64,000 bases of DNA. Origin: Cryptomeria japonica (taxonomy: Eukaryota > Streptophyta > Pinopsida > Cupressales > Cupressaceae). Both the position numbers and the translations under genes were made by a program. Positions 34,341 through 45,099 of this stretch are shown here, piece after piece (position 1 is the stretch's first letter; each line of letters begins with the position of its first letter). The stretch lies in contig NC_081408.1 of NCBI RefSeq assembly GCF_030272615.1, positions 400,055,889 through 400,119,888 on the forward strand. Reading direction: 5' to 3'. The notes under the pieces were generated by a model that was not told where the DNA came from, did no database searches, and saw nothing but the letters and a program-made list of their open reading frames with translations.

Positions 34341-34728
34341 GTTGTTGATACCCTGTTGTTAGTAAAATTAGTAGATGATTTCCTTCGTTTATTTTCATGC
34401 ATTGCTTTCTAAACAATTAAAATATTTTGCACCTAATTCTTGATGGTAATTCTCATGCCTACATATTGCAAAAGTCACTATTCATTGAATACTCATGATT
34501 GTTAGTCTGAAATTCAATGTTTATTCAATAGTTATTTAGTATGGCATTTCACTTCTAATTTACTATTGATGTTCTATTGTGTTTTATATCTTAAAACTTA
34601 ACAATCACTAAAAGATTTGTATTGTCGTAGGTTTTAGGTTAATATTTAAAATATCTAATTTATTATTGATGTGTTATTGTGCTTAATGAGTTAAAATTTA
34701 CAATCAACAAAATCTTTGTATTGTAGTA

Positions 34729-34733
34729 GGTCT
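34729..34733. repeat. Left target-site duplication of element C (GGTCT)
   Basis: GGTCT here and at 40419-40423 flanks the TGTTAGGATT...CCAATA element. Joining the flanks gives TTGTAGTAGGTCTTAGG. That resembles the nearby TTGTCGTAGGTTTTAGG at about 34623, consistent with a diverged local repeat. Confidence 0.88.
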
Positions 34734-35548
34734 TGTTAGGATTCCCACATATACTGAGAGGGGGGGGTGAATCAGTATCTAACTGGTGAGGTGAATTTCT
34801 TAACTTAAAACATACAGAACATATTATAACAGTGTACCGGTATGCAAGAAATAATGCAATAAACAGAAATGAAAGTAACCACATAAGAAACACACCATAA
34901 CACAATGTTTTAACGAGGAAACCCGGTATGGGAAAAATCTCGATGGGATTTGTGACCCACAATATTCACTTATTGGCCAATAAGAGAATATTATTGCTAC
35001 AAGAGGGGTCTGCACATGCAAGAAGGCCAACTGCCTAGAGCTCACTTCTCAATGGGAAGTCTCACTGACTTACAATGTGGATTATACAAATCCAATATCT
35101 TGTACTGCTTTACAATAGCATCTATAACGCCAGATCCCGTACCGGTTTCTGCTCCATTCTTTACATAAAACCTTTAACCTATATTTCGCATAATAGGTCT
35201 ACCTTATTTCACCTAAATATGATCTTCTTACTTACTTACAAATGTTCTAAAATGATCTCTCTTATATAAGAGTCATTTTACAATGATGCCAAGTTGGCTT
35301 ACAAAGATTTTACAATAATAAACAAAATATAATATAACAAAAATCTTGTCGCCCTCTATGCCGGTATGCTTCCTTTCTTTGTGCCAGTGACGGTGGTCTA
35401 AGTGCTAGTGTAGAGTGTGATCTGTTGATTCCAGTGAACTATCTTGCTGGTGTAATGCCTTGTCAGTGCCATAGGATTGTAAGGTTTCCATCAATGACAA
35501 AAACTTCAATCACCTACAATGTCTCATTGGAGTGTGCATATGCCAACA
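34734..35548 (-). repeat. 3' LTR of element C (815 bp)
   Basis: On the - strand it starts TGTTGGCATATGCACACTCC after the polypurine tract and ends GGGAATCCTAACA. It aligns throughout with 39606-40418. Several differences between the pair sit at former CCGGTG sites. The ORFs within it are repeat shadows. Confidence 0.95.
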
Positions 35549-35565
35549 ATCTCCCCCTTTGGCAT
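35549..35565 (-). promoter_or_regulatory. Polypurine tract of element C
   Basis: On the - strand CCAAAGGGGGAGAT lies directly before the TGTTGGCATATG start of the 3' LTR. Confidence 0.85.
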
Positions 35566-35754
35566 TGATGGCAACACTCATGAGAAAATTCAAAAGTGTA
35601 TCCAAAATTTTAATCCAAAATGTTTCCAAAAATATGTTACCAAAAATATAAGAACTCCCCCTGAGTAGATAAGTCTTTTGCCGGTTATTTTCTCATACTA
35701 CTACTCCCCCTTTGGCATCAATGACAAAGGTTGTCAAGATGTCAGTAGAGTTGT

Positions 35755-38074
35755 AGTCTCAACCTTGTAACTGGGTAGTTACAATTTGAAATAGATCTGC
35801 CAAAATCAAGTTTATACTCTCCATAAACTTCTTACTGTCTCTTATTGTTGTCTCTGTTCTTTTAACTATACCAGTGAGGTGCTGCATATGCTCTGCTGGT
35901 GTTTTCCATCCCTATATAAGTGCCTCAGATATTTCCTTCCGTAATGATGCTAGATAGTCCAATCTTGGACTTAGTTTTAGTCTCAAATTCTTTGCCTTAT
36001 CCACTATTCTCTCCTTTTCTCTTTCTAACTTAAGTAACTCTTCCTCAAAATTTGTTATCCTTTGCTCAAAAACTGATAATGTATCAAGTGAGTTAACAAA
36101 ATTATCAGCAAGTTTATTGATTTCATCTTGTACCTTGCTCATTTTCTTATCTATGTCTACTGTCAAAAAGTTTGTCTTGCAGGTATCTTTGTACAGAGTT
36201 TTGTATTCTTTCAATAAGTTACATAGTTCCGATAGAAGTGTGTCAAATTCCCTAGTACACTTCTTTATCTGATCTTCAAAGTATTTTTGCTTTTCAATTT
36301 CTACCTTATTATTCAAATTCTCTTCCTTTATTTGCTCAATAGTCACTATGTTCTTAGTGATGTATTTACACAAAGTATCAAGTTGTTTTAAAGAATCCTT
36401 ATTGTCTATGTTATAGATAAGAGCAATTACCTTCAAAATTGGGATTGTGTCATCTATAGCTTTATAAGCCTATGAACTACAATTTGTTATCCTTTTGATT
36501 GAATCTAAGAGTACTTCAGTTACATTTGTTGATTTGTGGCCTGTTGAGGAGGAACCAACATTCTGAATTCCACCAGTGGAGGAAGTAACCAAGCTTGTTG
36601 TGACCTCTGGTAGGTCTGTTTGTGTTTGCATTTCCTTAAGTAATGGTTTGTGTACTTCTCCTATTGCCAGTTGTACTATTTCCTCATGACTCTGTTCCTG
36701 TACTTGTTCATGTTTTGGAGCCTTTTGCTCTTCTTGTTTCTCTATCTTTTCTCCTGAGTTATCATCTATCGGTTTCTCTTGTGTTTGATCAGTTTGCTCA
36801 GTTACCGGTGGCTCACTAGCCATGTCTGTCATACCAGTTGTATCTTTATCTACCACAATGTTGATCTTTTGTGTATCAACATCTACTGTGTACAGTACCT
36901 CAGGATTAGTATTAGTATCCTTTATGTTCATACTCTCATCTGTCGGTTGATCTTCAGTAGTTTTTACCGGTGATGTAATTTGAGGTGGTGGGGATAAGTT
37001 ATCTTTAACTTTGATACTTGGAGGTCCACCGACCTTTCCTTTTCCTTTGTCTCTCTCCTTCTGATATACCTTTATTGGTTTGGGGTTCCTGTATTCTTCT
37101 TGTATTTCTTTCTCAACAAGAAATATTCCCATGCATTTTCTGTTTCTTTAGTTACCTCATTAACTCTTCCAACCATTAAAGCAATATGTCGGTGTGCAGT
37201 AGAGAATACTGACCGGTTGGCTTTAGCAATTAAGTCATCTATCTCCTTAGGTGAGTTTACTGGATAAACATCTAGTAACTTTTCAATTTTGATTTTCTTA
37301 TCAAGCTCTATAACAACTTGTCTTCTTGCTTCCAGTTCATCTGGTACTTCATTTACAACTTCCATCAGAAACTTCTTATACATGTCCATGTGCAAGATAA
37401 CATTGTTTTCCACTTGTTCTTTTTCATCTACTGTCAAGGTGTCATAGACCTTTCCTATGTTTTTGAGTTTCCCTTCCTCTATAATTTCATTTAGCAATAT
37501 GTCAAGAGGGGCCAATTTTTTTTTTTCTCTTCTTCTTCTTGGGTGTCAGTTTCTTCTTTGGTGTAGTCTTTTTAACTAGAGATCTCACTGCTTGTTGTTT
37601 CTGTCTAGTTCTCCTAGGTGAGGGTGTGGTTGCCGGTGAAGGATCTCTTTTCCTTACAACTCTTTTAAAATTTGTAGGCATGTCACTCTCTGAAGAAGTG
37701 CCTACCGGTGATAGGTGAGTCTTAGGCTATAGAGTTCCTAACTCATCCTTGGTAAATTCAGGAATGTAAAGGATTTCAATAAATCCTAGGGTTTCAATGA
37801 TTTTATGTTCCGGTTTTACATTTCCAAAATTATCACATATGACAGATTTATACATTGTTTTGATCTCTTCATCTCCCAATTCCTCTATGTTACAGTGAAT
37901 GTAAATTCTGGGATCTTCAGCATAAACAACTCCTTTTGGTATTTGAGAGAAAGTACCTATATTGTCATCTTTCTTTGCTACCTCAAGAACTAGTTGAAAT
38001 AGGGGCCTAGGGCATTTTATAACCTCGACTATAGTAGGGTTTTCTATATATTCAAGTGCAGAGGTGGATGCCAT
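35755..38074 (-). pseudogene. ORF2 of element C: large unidentified protein with basic segment and coiled coil
   Basis: I do not recognise this family. The start is ATG at 38074 (MASTSALEYIENPTIVEVIK). An Arg/Lys-rich stretch containing KKTTPKKKLTPKKKK could be a nuclear localisation signal. A predicted helical segment (LDILLNEIIEEGKL to WEYFLL) follows, then a Pro/Thr/Gln/Glu-rich low-complexity part (about 37060-36500). Last comes a Lys/Glu-rich coiled coil (36436-35912, for example EEELLKLEREKERIVDKAK). In-frame TAG codons fall at about 37729, 36470 and 35914. Two compensating frame changes lie near the poly-T run at 37518-37528 and near 37100. Restored length would be roughly 750 residues. 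It occupies the place where pol would be expected, or lies downstream of a lost pol. It could be an env-like or accessory retrotransposon protein, but nothing proves it. Confidence 0.7.
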
Positions 38075-38439
38075 GATGATAAATACCTTTTTCTGTATTT
38101 GGATGGATTGATTGCTTGAAGTTCTTCACCTCTTGAAATCCCTTAGCTTTGCAAATTTCGCGCTCTACAAATGTTTTAAATCACAGTGAAATGAAATGGA
38201 ACCAAAACCACAAATTTATAATATTTGTTTGCCATCTACCACATTTAATGCATGTCGGTTAAGTATTCACTTAACATTGTCTGCTGGTAATGAAGTAATT
38301 TCCAACTTCTTATCTCTAACCAAGGGAATAATAGCACATGTGTCATTAGATTGCCAAACCCTCAAGGAAACTTTCTTCAATTTGATGAAGAACTTCCTGC
38401 TAGTGGAGCACTACTCTACCCTATTAGTGAAACATCACT
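38075..38439 (-). other. Spacer between gag and ORF2 in element C
   Basis: The 365 bp contain no coherent frame on the - strand. The spacer may act as a leader for ORF2, or mark the scar where pol was lost. Confidence 0.5.
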
Positions 38440-39590
38440 CTATCTTGCCAGTGATGCATTGATTGGTTCTACCGGTGGAGGAGTATTCCCAACATTTAGA
38501 TCAGCTTTTCTAATCCATTGTTTTGAGAATTCTTGCTTAACCTCTTCAACTTTTTCTTTATCTTTCAAGCTAGAACTTTTGTTGTCTACCGGTGATCCTC
38601 TACTTCTACAAAATTTTGCAATACGCCCAATCTTGTTACATGCATAACAAGTCACATTATTCTTCTGAATAGCTTTCCCATAACCTATGTCGGTTTGTGT
38701 TCTGCATTGATTAGATAAATGTCCAAATCTTCCACAAGTATAACATCTCACATTCATTCTGCAATTTTTAGAGTTATGACCAACTTTGTTGCATTTTGAA
38801 CATTGACTGGTGGGTGTGTTGATATTTTGATAATTTCTAGATCTACATTCATTTTCTCTATGACCATACTTATTACAGTTAAAGCATTTTCCATTGAATT
38901 TATAAGCATTAGGTTGCCTTACCGGTTTGTTGTGATCCTGTGTGTTTGTAGTACCGGAGCTTTCACCAACTTCAAAGCCAATTCCAGAAGTGTCACCTTT
39001 AGGTTTTTGATTCTTCAGCAAGTTACCAAGTTCCTCTGAGCTTTTCTTGAATTTCTCTTTATGTTGATTTGCAGTTTCTAGTTCTCTTTCTAAGACTTCT
39101 TTCTGCCTCATCAGTTCATTGGAGTCATTCTGAGTGTGCATCAGATCTGTCTTCAATAAATCATTTTCATAGCTAAGTCTTATGTTCTCATTTGCTGCAT
39201 CACTTAGTCTTCTGGTCAATTCTTCTTCATTCTTCTTCCTATCTTCAATTTCTTTACAAAATCTAATAGTCATATCCTACATCTCATTCTTTGTTGTCAT
39301 GTTCTCCAGTTTCAGCTTGCTTATCATATCATTAAGTGATTCCTTTTCATCATTCTCATTTTGCATCTTTTCATAAAGTTCTCTTCTCTTATTTCTTGCA
39401 ATAGTAAGATTCTCTTGAAGTACTTGAATGATATCCTGAGCAGCCTTTAGATCATCTTCTAGTTTGATATTTTTTAATTTTTCTATATCATAGTCTGAGA
39501 GAGCTCCTTCAAGTTGCTTCATTAGATTTTCCATCTCTACCGGTGTCAAGATCTTCCTCAAGCTGTTAGGCTTCTAAAAATAGAGGACCA
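38440..39590 (-). pseudogene. gag of element C: coiled coil followed by four CCHC-type knuckles, the last degenerate
   Basis: One frame with a single internal TAG (about 39276-39274, between NEM and DMTIRFC). The first 200 residues are heptad-rich coiled coil (for example LEGALSDYDIEKLKNIKLED, VLERELETANQHKEKFKKS). Four knuckles follow: CFNCNKYGHRENEC, CSKCNKVGHNSKNC, CYTCGRFGHLSNQC and CYACNKIGRIAKFC. The last has Arg in place of the metal-binding His. The frame is already open within about 15 bases of the PBS, so the leader and the usual N-terminal capsid part appear deleted. The knuckles would bind element RNA. Confidence 0.85.
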
Positions 39591-39603
39591 GGCTCTGATA
39601 CCA
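39586..39603 (-). promoter_or_regulatory. Primer binding site (tRNA-iMet type) of element C
   Basis: On the - strand TTGGTATCAGAGCCTGGTCC immediately follows the 5' LTR end (39606). Same tRNA class as elements A and B. Confidence 0.93.
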
Positions 39604-39605
39604 AT

Positions 39606-40418
39606 TGTTAGGATTCCCACAGATACTGAGAGGGGGGGGTGAATCAGTATCTAACCAGTGAGGTGAATTTCTTAACTTAAAACATACAAAACATATTATA
39701 ACAGTGTACCAGTATGCAAGAAATAATGCAATAAATAGAAATGAAAGTAACCACATAAGAAACACACCATAACACAATGTTTTAACGAGGAAACCCGGTG
39801 TGGGAAAAACCTCAGTGGGATTTGTGACCCACAATATTCACTTACTGGCCAATAAGAGAATATTACTGCTACAAGAGGGGCTTGCACATGCAGGAAGGCC
39901 AACTGCCTAGAGCTCACTACTCAATGGGAAGTCTCACTAACTTACAATGTGGATTATACAAATCCAATATCTTGTACTGCTTTACAATAGCATCTATAAT
40001 GCCAGATCTAGTACCGGTTTCTACTCTGTTCTTTACATAAAACCTTTAACCTATATTTCACATAATAGGTCTACCTTATTTCGCCTAAATATGATCTTCT
40101 TACTTACCTACAAATGTTCTACAATGATCTCTCTTATATAAGAGTCATTTTACAATGATGCCAAGTCGGCTTACAAAGATTTTACAATAATAAACAAAAT
40201 AATATAACAAAAATCTTGTCGGCCTCTATGTCGGTATGCTTCCTTTTTCTGTGCCGGTGCTTGTGGTCTGAGTGTGGATGTAGAGTGTGATCTGTTGATG
40301 CCGGTGAACTATCTTGCCGGTGTAATGCCTTGTTGGTGCCATAGGATTGTAAGGTTGCCATCAATGATAAAACCTTCAATCACCTACAATGTCTCATTGG
40401 AGTGTGCATATGCCAATA
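39606..40418 (-). repeat. 5' LTR of element C (813 bp)
   Basis: It is collinear with 34734-35548. Its outer terminus reads CCAATA instead of CCAACA, a single transition that removes the canonical CA end. Confidence 0.95.
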
Positions 40419-40423
40419 GGTCT
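40419..40423. repeat. Right target-site duplication of element C (GGTCT)
   Basis: GGTCT matches 34729-34733. Confidence 0.88.
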
Positions 40424-40511
40424 TAGGTTGATAAATGTAGCTTTGAATGCAACTATTGTGTCTTAACATATAGCATTGTGCATATGTGCTTGAATGTATC
40501 CAATTCGTGTG

Positions 40512-40688
40512 TGCTTGCATTGTTAGGAGTGTTTCATCTTAGGATTTATTTTCAATTAAAAAAAACATAGAATTCTTTGTCTCATGTTGAAAGAGCATCT
40601 CAACCTTTTACCTAGGCAAACCCAAAAAGACTCATTTTTTTTTTTTAAGTTTATATAGTTTGACATGCGATATGTAGAATGACATTGT
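40512..40688. repeat. 177-bp direct repeat, left copy
   Basis: From TGCTTGCATTGTTAGG to GACATTGT this is nearly identical to 42409-42585 and has the same length. It directly borders the LTR fragment. Confidence 0.95.
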
Positions 40689-42408
40689 GAATTTGTATTT
40701 GCCTTGAAGTGTTCAGTCAGATCCGCTTCAAAAGAGATCATCATGTAAATTTCGACCAAGGTGTCTGTTGTATATTGATTGTATTGGCCTAAGTGGCAAA
40801 GATGTAAAAGAGTTATAAATTATGTATTCCTAACGATATAATACCAAAGGGGTCTTGCAGTTGAGCAGACCCGGAGATGTAGCCCCCTTAGGGGTGAACT
40901 CTGAGATCATATCTGTGTTATGCGATGTTTTAGTTTCCTTTATTTCATGCTTTAAGTTATCATGTATGGTTGTTATCCTGTAAAGTGTACGATGGAAATT
41001 AACGAATTTAAATCTAAGTGCATAAAATTAATCATCTTGGCAAATGTAGTAATTAGGTTCATTGAGGATTGTAATTAAGATTATGGAAAGTATTCTGATA
41101 ATGTGAATTATAAATTGTAATAGTGGAAAGAATCTTGCTAGATTAATTCATTGGATTTACTTGCTAGTAAGCATATAAATGGAATGAATGTGAATGGAAA
41201 ACAAAGTTAGAATTAATGTTATAAATTATAAGATGAAGTTTAAAGGATGAACCTCCTATGGGTATTTACCTTCTTACCTTAGTAAATGAGTATCGCCATG
41301 TTAATTATATTTCGCTTTATCAGATGAATTTACTTAGTTGTTTATGTTTTAATCTTAACAAATAATCTTGATCAGATTTATTTTATACAAAAGGGTGAAA
41401 TCAACTAGCCTTCCTTAATTATAACCGAAACAAATGAATTTCTTATGATTGCAAAAAAAAAATTGATTTGAAAAGGGAAGGATACAATTAGTTGTTTATA
41501 CATTAAATCTTAGTAAAAGTATCTATCTCATATTAACTTCATTTAACTAAAAAGGGTGATATGCAATAAGATAAATGTATTTTAATCCTAATGAAAGAAC
41601 GTCACTATGAACTTATACTTTAAATCCTGAAATGACGAATTTCATCTTGCTAACTATATTTTAATTTAAAGGATGCCCTCATGTGCCCTAATACATTTTC
41701 ATCTTAATGAATTTAGCCCATCTATTAGCATTATTAAAACTCCAATGAATGAACCCTATGACTAATTACATTTTACCCTCCTTAAAAGAACTACGACCTT
41801 GTAGTTGGTGATGCTTAAACTTTAATGAGGGAACCTCATTCTATTAATGGAAGTTTAATCCTGAATGAATGAATCTCATCTTATTAGCCATACTTTTAAT
41901 TATAAAGAAAGATATCAGTTGTGGGTGATTATCTAAAAAAAACAAAACCAAAGAATGAACTTCATTATATTAATTGCATTGAACCTTAAGGAAGGCCTCT
42001 TAAATTAATTAGGTGTTATTGTGCATTGAGGAAATAACCTCACGATGGCCTCCTAACCACCCAAAGTAAATGAACACTTCCTAAAATTATAAGATATAAA
42101 ATCATTGAACATATGTATAATCAAGCCTTATGCATTATCTCGTAGTTAAGTTATCCAGCTTATTGGATTAGTTGACGCGTGTTGAGTTGGGAGTAAGGTT
42201 GTGTAATCGCGTTGGGAAACTCCTTAGGTTCGTTTAGCCTTCCGCTGTGTTATCTAGTTAGAGATAACTTCGAGATAACTTCAAAACTATCTTAATGTTG
42301 TAACTTATAATTAACTACTCTTAGTATTATTATAAAAAAAAAAATATTTACACTCTATTCGAGTGTTTATAACTTAAACCCTTAGGGGTTTCCTGGCGGG
42401 GCATTACA
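40689..42408 (+). mobile_element. 5'-truncated LTR related to element A
   Basis: Similarity to the element A LTR begins near GTGTTCAGTCAGATCCGCTTC (compare about 16660). It includes TTGAGCAGACCCGGAGATG and a diverged tandem array (about 41240-42060). It ends exactly at the LTR terminus GGGGCATTACA at 42408. The 5' part of the LTR is missing, as are PBS and internal region. It belongs to a diverged sister family. Confidence 0.88.
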
Positions 42409-42585
42409 TGCTTGCATTGTTAGGAGTGTTTCATCTTAGGATTTATTTTCAATAGAAAAAAACATAGAATTCTTTGTCTCATGTTGAAAGAGCATCTCAA
42501 CCTTTTACCTAGGCAAACCCAAAAAGACTCATTTTTTTTTTTTAAGTTTATATAGTTTGACATGCGATATGTAGAATGACATTGT
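42409..42585. repeat. 177-bp direct repeat, right copy
   Basis: It starts at the base after the LTR terminus. It differs from the left copy by only one or two bases (for example TTCAATAGAAAA against TTCAATTAAAAA). Confidence 0.95.
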
Positions 42586-43339
42586 AAATTGCAAGTACAT
42601 ATTGTTCATAGCTGGTTAATTTTTTATTTTACAGGAGGTCCCCTTTCTAATTGGAAGAGTAGTTAGCATTAACACCATTGGCTATTCCCCACAAATTCAT
42701 GTTCATCAATTGTATTTGGTATTTTACTTTCTAGGTGTGGAAGTTGAGTTCAAAATATTTTTCTAATGGAATTTTTCATTCCTAGACCATAGAAATTAAG
42801 GCTCTTCCACAAAAATCAAAATTTCCTAAAAATTTCACACTTTGGAAGATTATTTGAAAGATTCCTTTACAAAATTTGTAGCTCAAAATAAGTTATTGAA
42901 TGTAGCTGATCTTTAGCATTCGCCCAAACTTTTAACAAACTATTCTCCCAATAAAACCTGCCAATATAACTTTTAACATAAGCCCTAATGAGTGGATTTC
43001 CTATGATTTCTCTCTTTACGATGTGCCTAACTAACCTATTGTCATGGTCCCTACTTCACTACCAACTTATACCATTTCCTCCACAAGTAATGTTTAGACA
43101 GTCATTCTAAAGTTAGGTACCAATAGAGCCATTGATTGTTAAAGCCTCCAAGCTGAATTTATCAAATATGATCCGGATTCCTTGGCCTCCCCTTCAACAA
43201 ATATTTTCAATAGAGTTGTTTGTTCAAGGTGGCACCATTGTTTGATGACTTGTATGAGGATGAAAGGATCCTTTTCATAAGTTGAATAGTGCCACAAGGT
43301 ATCATTAATAGAGTTTGAGTGATGGGCAATAGGTTGGCA
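42586..43339. other. Unassigned stretch
   Basis: AT-rich sequence with no frame or repeat that I can name. It may be part of the decayed Ty3 element to its right. Confidence 0.5.
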
Positions 43340-44329
43340 ATGCTAAATTAGCATGATGCTTAGTACATAATCAAATGCATCAATCTAAATATCAAATGAG
43401 TTTGCAATATTCACTAGAGTAATGCTAGCACAAAGTATAGGTGTTGTTTGAGGCCATTAAAGGCATGTTTTTTGTGGAGTCCATAGCAATGTCGTCTTTT
43501 TGCATATAACCTTGTTGAGTGATCAAGGAACATGTGAAAATCCAAGGACTAACCTTTTATAGAAGTTCTCAAGTTTGAGAAAGTTGTGAAATTATTTGAG
43601 TTTGCATGGGTATGCTAGTATCATGTCACTTTGATTTTTTCAAGATCAACTTGAATGGGAGAGTGGTTGATAATGTAACTAAATTTTCATGGTGCCAAAA
43701 TTTCATTTGTTGAGGTTGGTTTGCAACTTGTGTTGGCATAGCATATGTGGTAAATGTGTAATGTGTAACATATGTTCTTCCAATATTGTATGGGATAGGC
43801 TAGTATTTAATCACCTTGATTTTCTCTAGTTCAACATGAATCCAAGTGCGGTTGATTATGTAGCCAAGGTGTTAATTTTGTATGGTGCCAAAATGCATTT
43901 ATCAAGGTTAGCTTGCAACTTGTGTTGATGTAGTGTATTTAGTACTTGTGCAACATGTAGCATGTATTCTTTTAAGATCTTGTTAAAGATTAGGATGTCA
44001 TCCATGTAGACAATGATAACATTTTTTATCAAGCACGAGTGTCACAAGAGCATTAGATACTCTCAAAAGGCATAGTCATCCATTCATAGAGTCCTCACAT
44101 TTTGAATATAGTTTTCCAAAAAAAAAATTATTGGATCGAAACTTGATGATATGTTGATTTGGTTTAGTGTGCCTAGAGATGACCCAAGTGATTGTTGATG
44201 TGTAGAAAGAGATACATGTCAATGTGGCTTCATGTGGGATTCCAAATGGCATTGAAATTCATCCTAGTATACTTGAAAGTGAACTACTTGGGTCCATCTA
44301 GTAGGACATGCTAGAAGGGAACCAACAAG
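43340..44329 (-). pseudogene. Heavily decayed Ty3 RT/RNase H remnant
   Basis: On the - strand, with frame changes, I read GLYEWMTMPF (about 44110-44080), the catalytic VIIVYMDDILIFN (about 44023-43985), then YMLHVVQVLNTLHQHKLQAN. Further on are VELEKIKV/VDLEKIKV, a GLVLGFSH-like segment and LWTPQKTCLEW. These match the RT palm, the YLDD box, and the thumb and RNase H start of Ty3 elements in order. A segment of about 165 bp is duplicated inside it (43620-43785 and 43808-43972). Stops are numerous. Confidence 0.75.
44327..44329. repeat. Left target duplication (AAG) of the CACTA-like MITE
   Basis: AAG before CACCATTG is matched by AAG at 44799-44801 after AATAGTG. Confidence 0.75.
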
Positions 44330-44798
44330 CACCATTGTAATTGGCATGCGTATTAAAAATAAATCACCGTCGAAATTCTAACATCGTCCCAACTTTGCAC
44401 CGACGACCAAACCATTGGACAACAACATCCTTGTTGATGCATAGTTCCTGGCAGGCGTCAGAATTTTGACGCCAATTGAAGAAACATCCAACGAGGATGT
44501 TGTATGTCCAACGAGACTTTATTGTCGGACACTCATTGTAATCATCGTTGTTGCAAGTTCCTGGTAGGCGTCGGAATTCTGATGAGGATTCTTTACGCCC
44601 GACAGCATTCTTTGGTCGGATGAGAGATCATGGCCACCGTCGGAAGAGTTCAGGATGTCGTCGGAATTTTGACGTTAGATGGCACCCTCAAAATTACCGA
44701 CAATGAGTTTTCAACGGCTTCATTTGTCGACAATCCGACGAAAAATAGTCGAAATTCCGACGATAGGCTGTTGGAAATCAGCCCCAAATGTAATAGTG
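44330..44798. mobile_element. 469-bp CACTA-like MITE
   Basis: The left end is CACCATTGTAATTGG. The right end, reversed, is CACTATTACATTTGG, giving 11 of 15 matches. Both are flanked by AAG, and 3-bp duplications are typical of CACTA elements. The subterminal zones are rich in CGTCGGAATT-like motifs in both orientations, as in CACTA subterminal repeats. It has no transposase. It interrupts a Ty3 protease frame right after DSGTSENVMP. The ORFs covering it on both strands are incidental. Confidence 0.82.
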
Positions 44799-45057
44799 AA
44801 GGCATCACGTTTTCAGAAGTGCCTGAATCTACCAAACAGTTATGTAGATTCTTTCCACATATCTTTAGGCTGAGTATGATTGGAGGGTTCTCAATGGCAT
44901 CATTATTAACATTAGCATTGACTTCATTCAATTCAGCCATCTTAACCTCATTGCTCTGAGATTCCAAATGTTCTAATCTCTTAAGAAGGGCCTTCTTCTG
45001 TTCAGGACAATATCTTAACACTTCCATTAATGAAATAGTTGTTGTAGTCCTCTCCAT
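44799..45057 (-). pseudogene. Ty3 aspartic protease fragment, cut by the MITE
   Basis: The frame shows IILSLKICGKNLHNCLVDSG and the catalytic DSGTSENVMP, then runs into the MITE. Asp-Ser-Gly is intact. It follows the gag frame to its right after one frameshift near 45100. The protein would have processed Gag-Pol. The continuation beyond the MITE does not resemble protease, so a deletion seems to have joined it to RT sequence earlier. Confidence 0.85.
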
Positions 45058-45099
45058 ATCCTTGGTAACATCAAAAGATCCTTTTACAACATATTCTTA

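Larger units (their letters stand above)
34734..40418 (-). mobile_element. Element C: non-autonomous LTR retrotransposon with gag and an accessory ORF but no pol
   Basis: Both LTRs are about 0.8 kb, with 5-bp target duplications. Order on the - strand: 5' LTR (40418-39606), tRNA-iMet PBS (39603 leftward), gag with coiled coil and zinc knuckles (about 39590-38440), unidentified ORF2 (38074-about 35755), polypurine tract, 3' LTR (35548-34734). No protease, RT, RNase H or integrase motif is present, so mobility would have needed pol from elsewhere. The superfamily is uncertain. LTR pair differences are few, so the insertion looks relatively recent. Confidence 0.9.
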
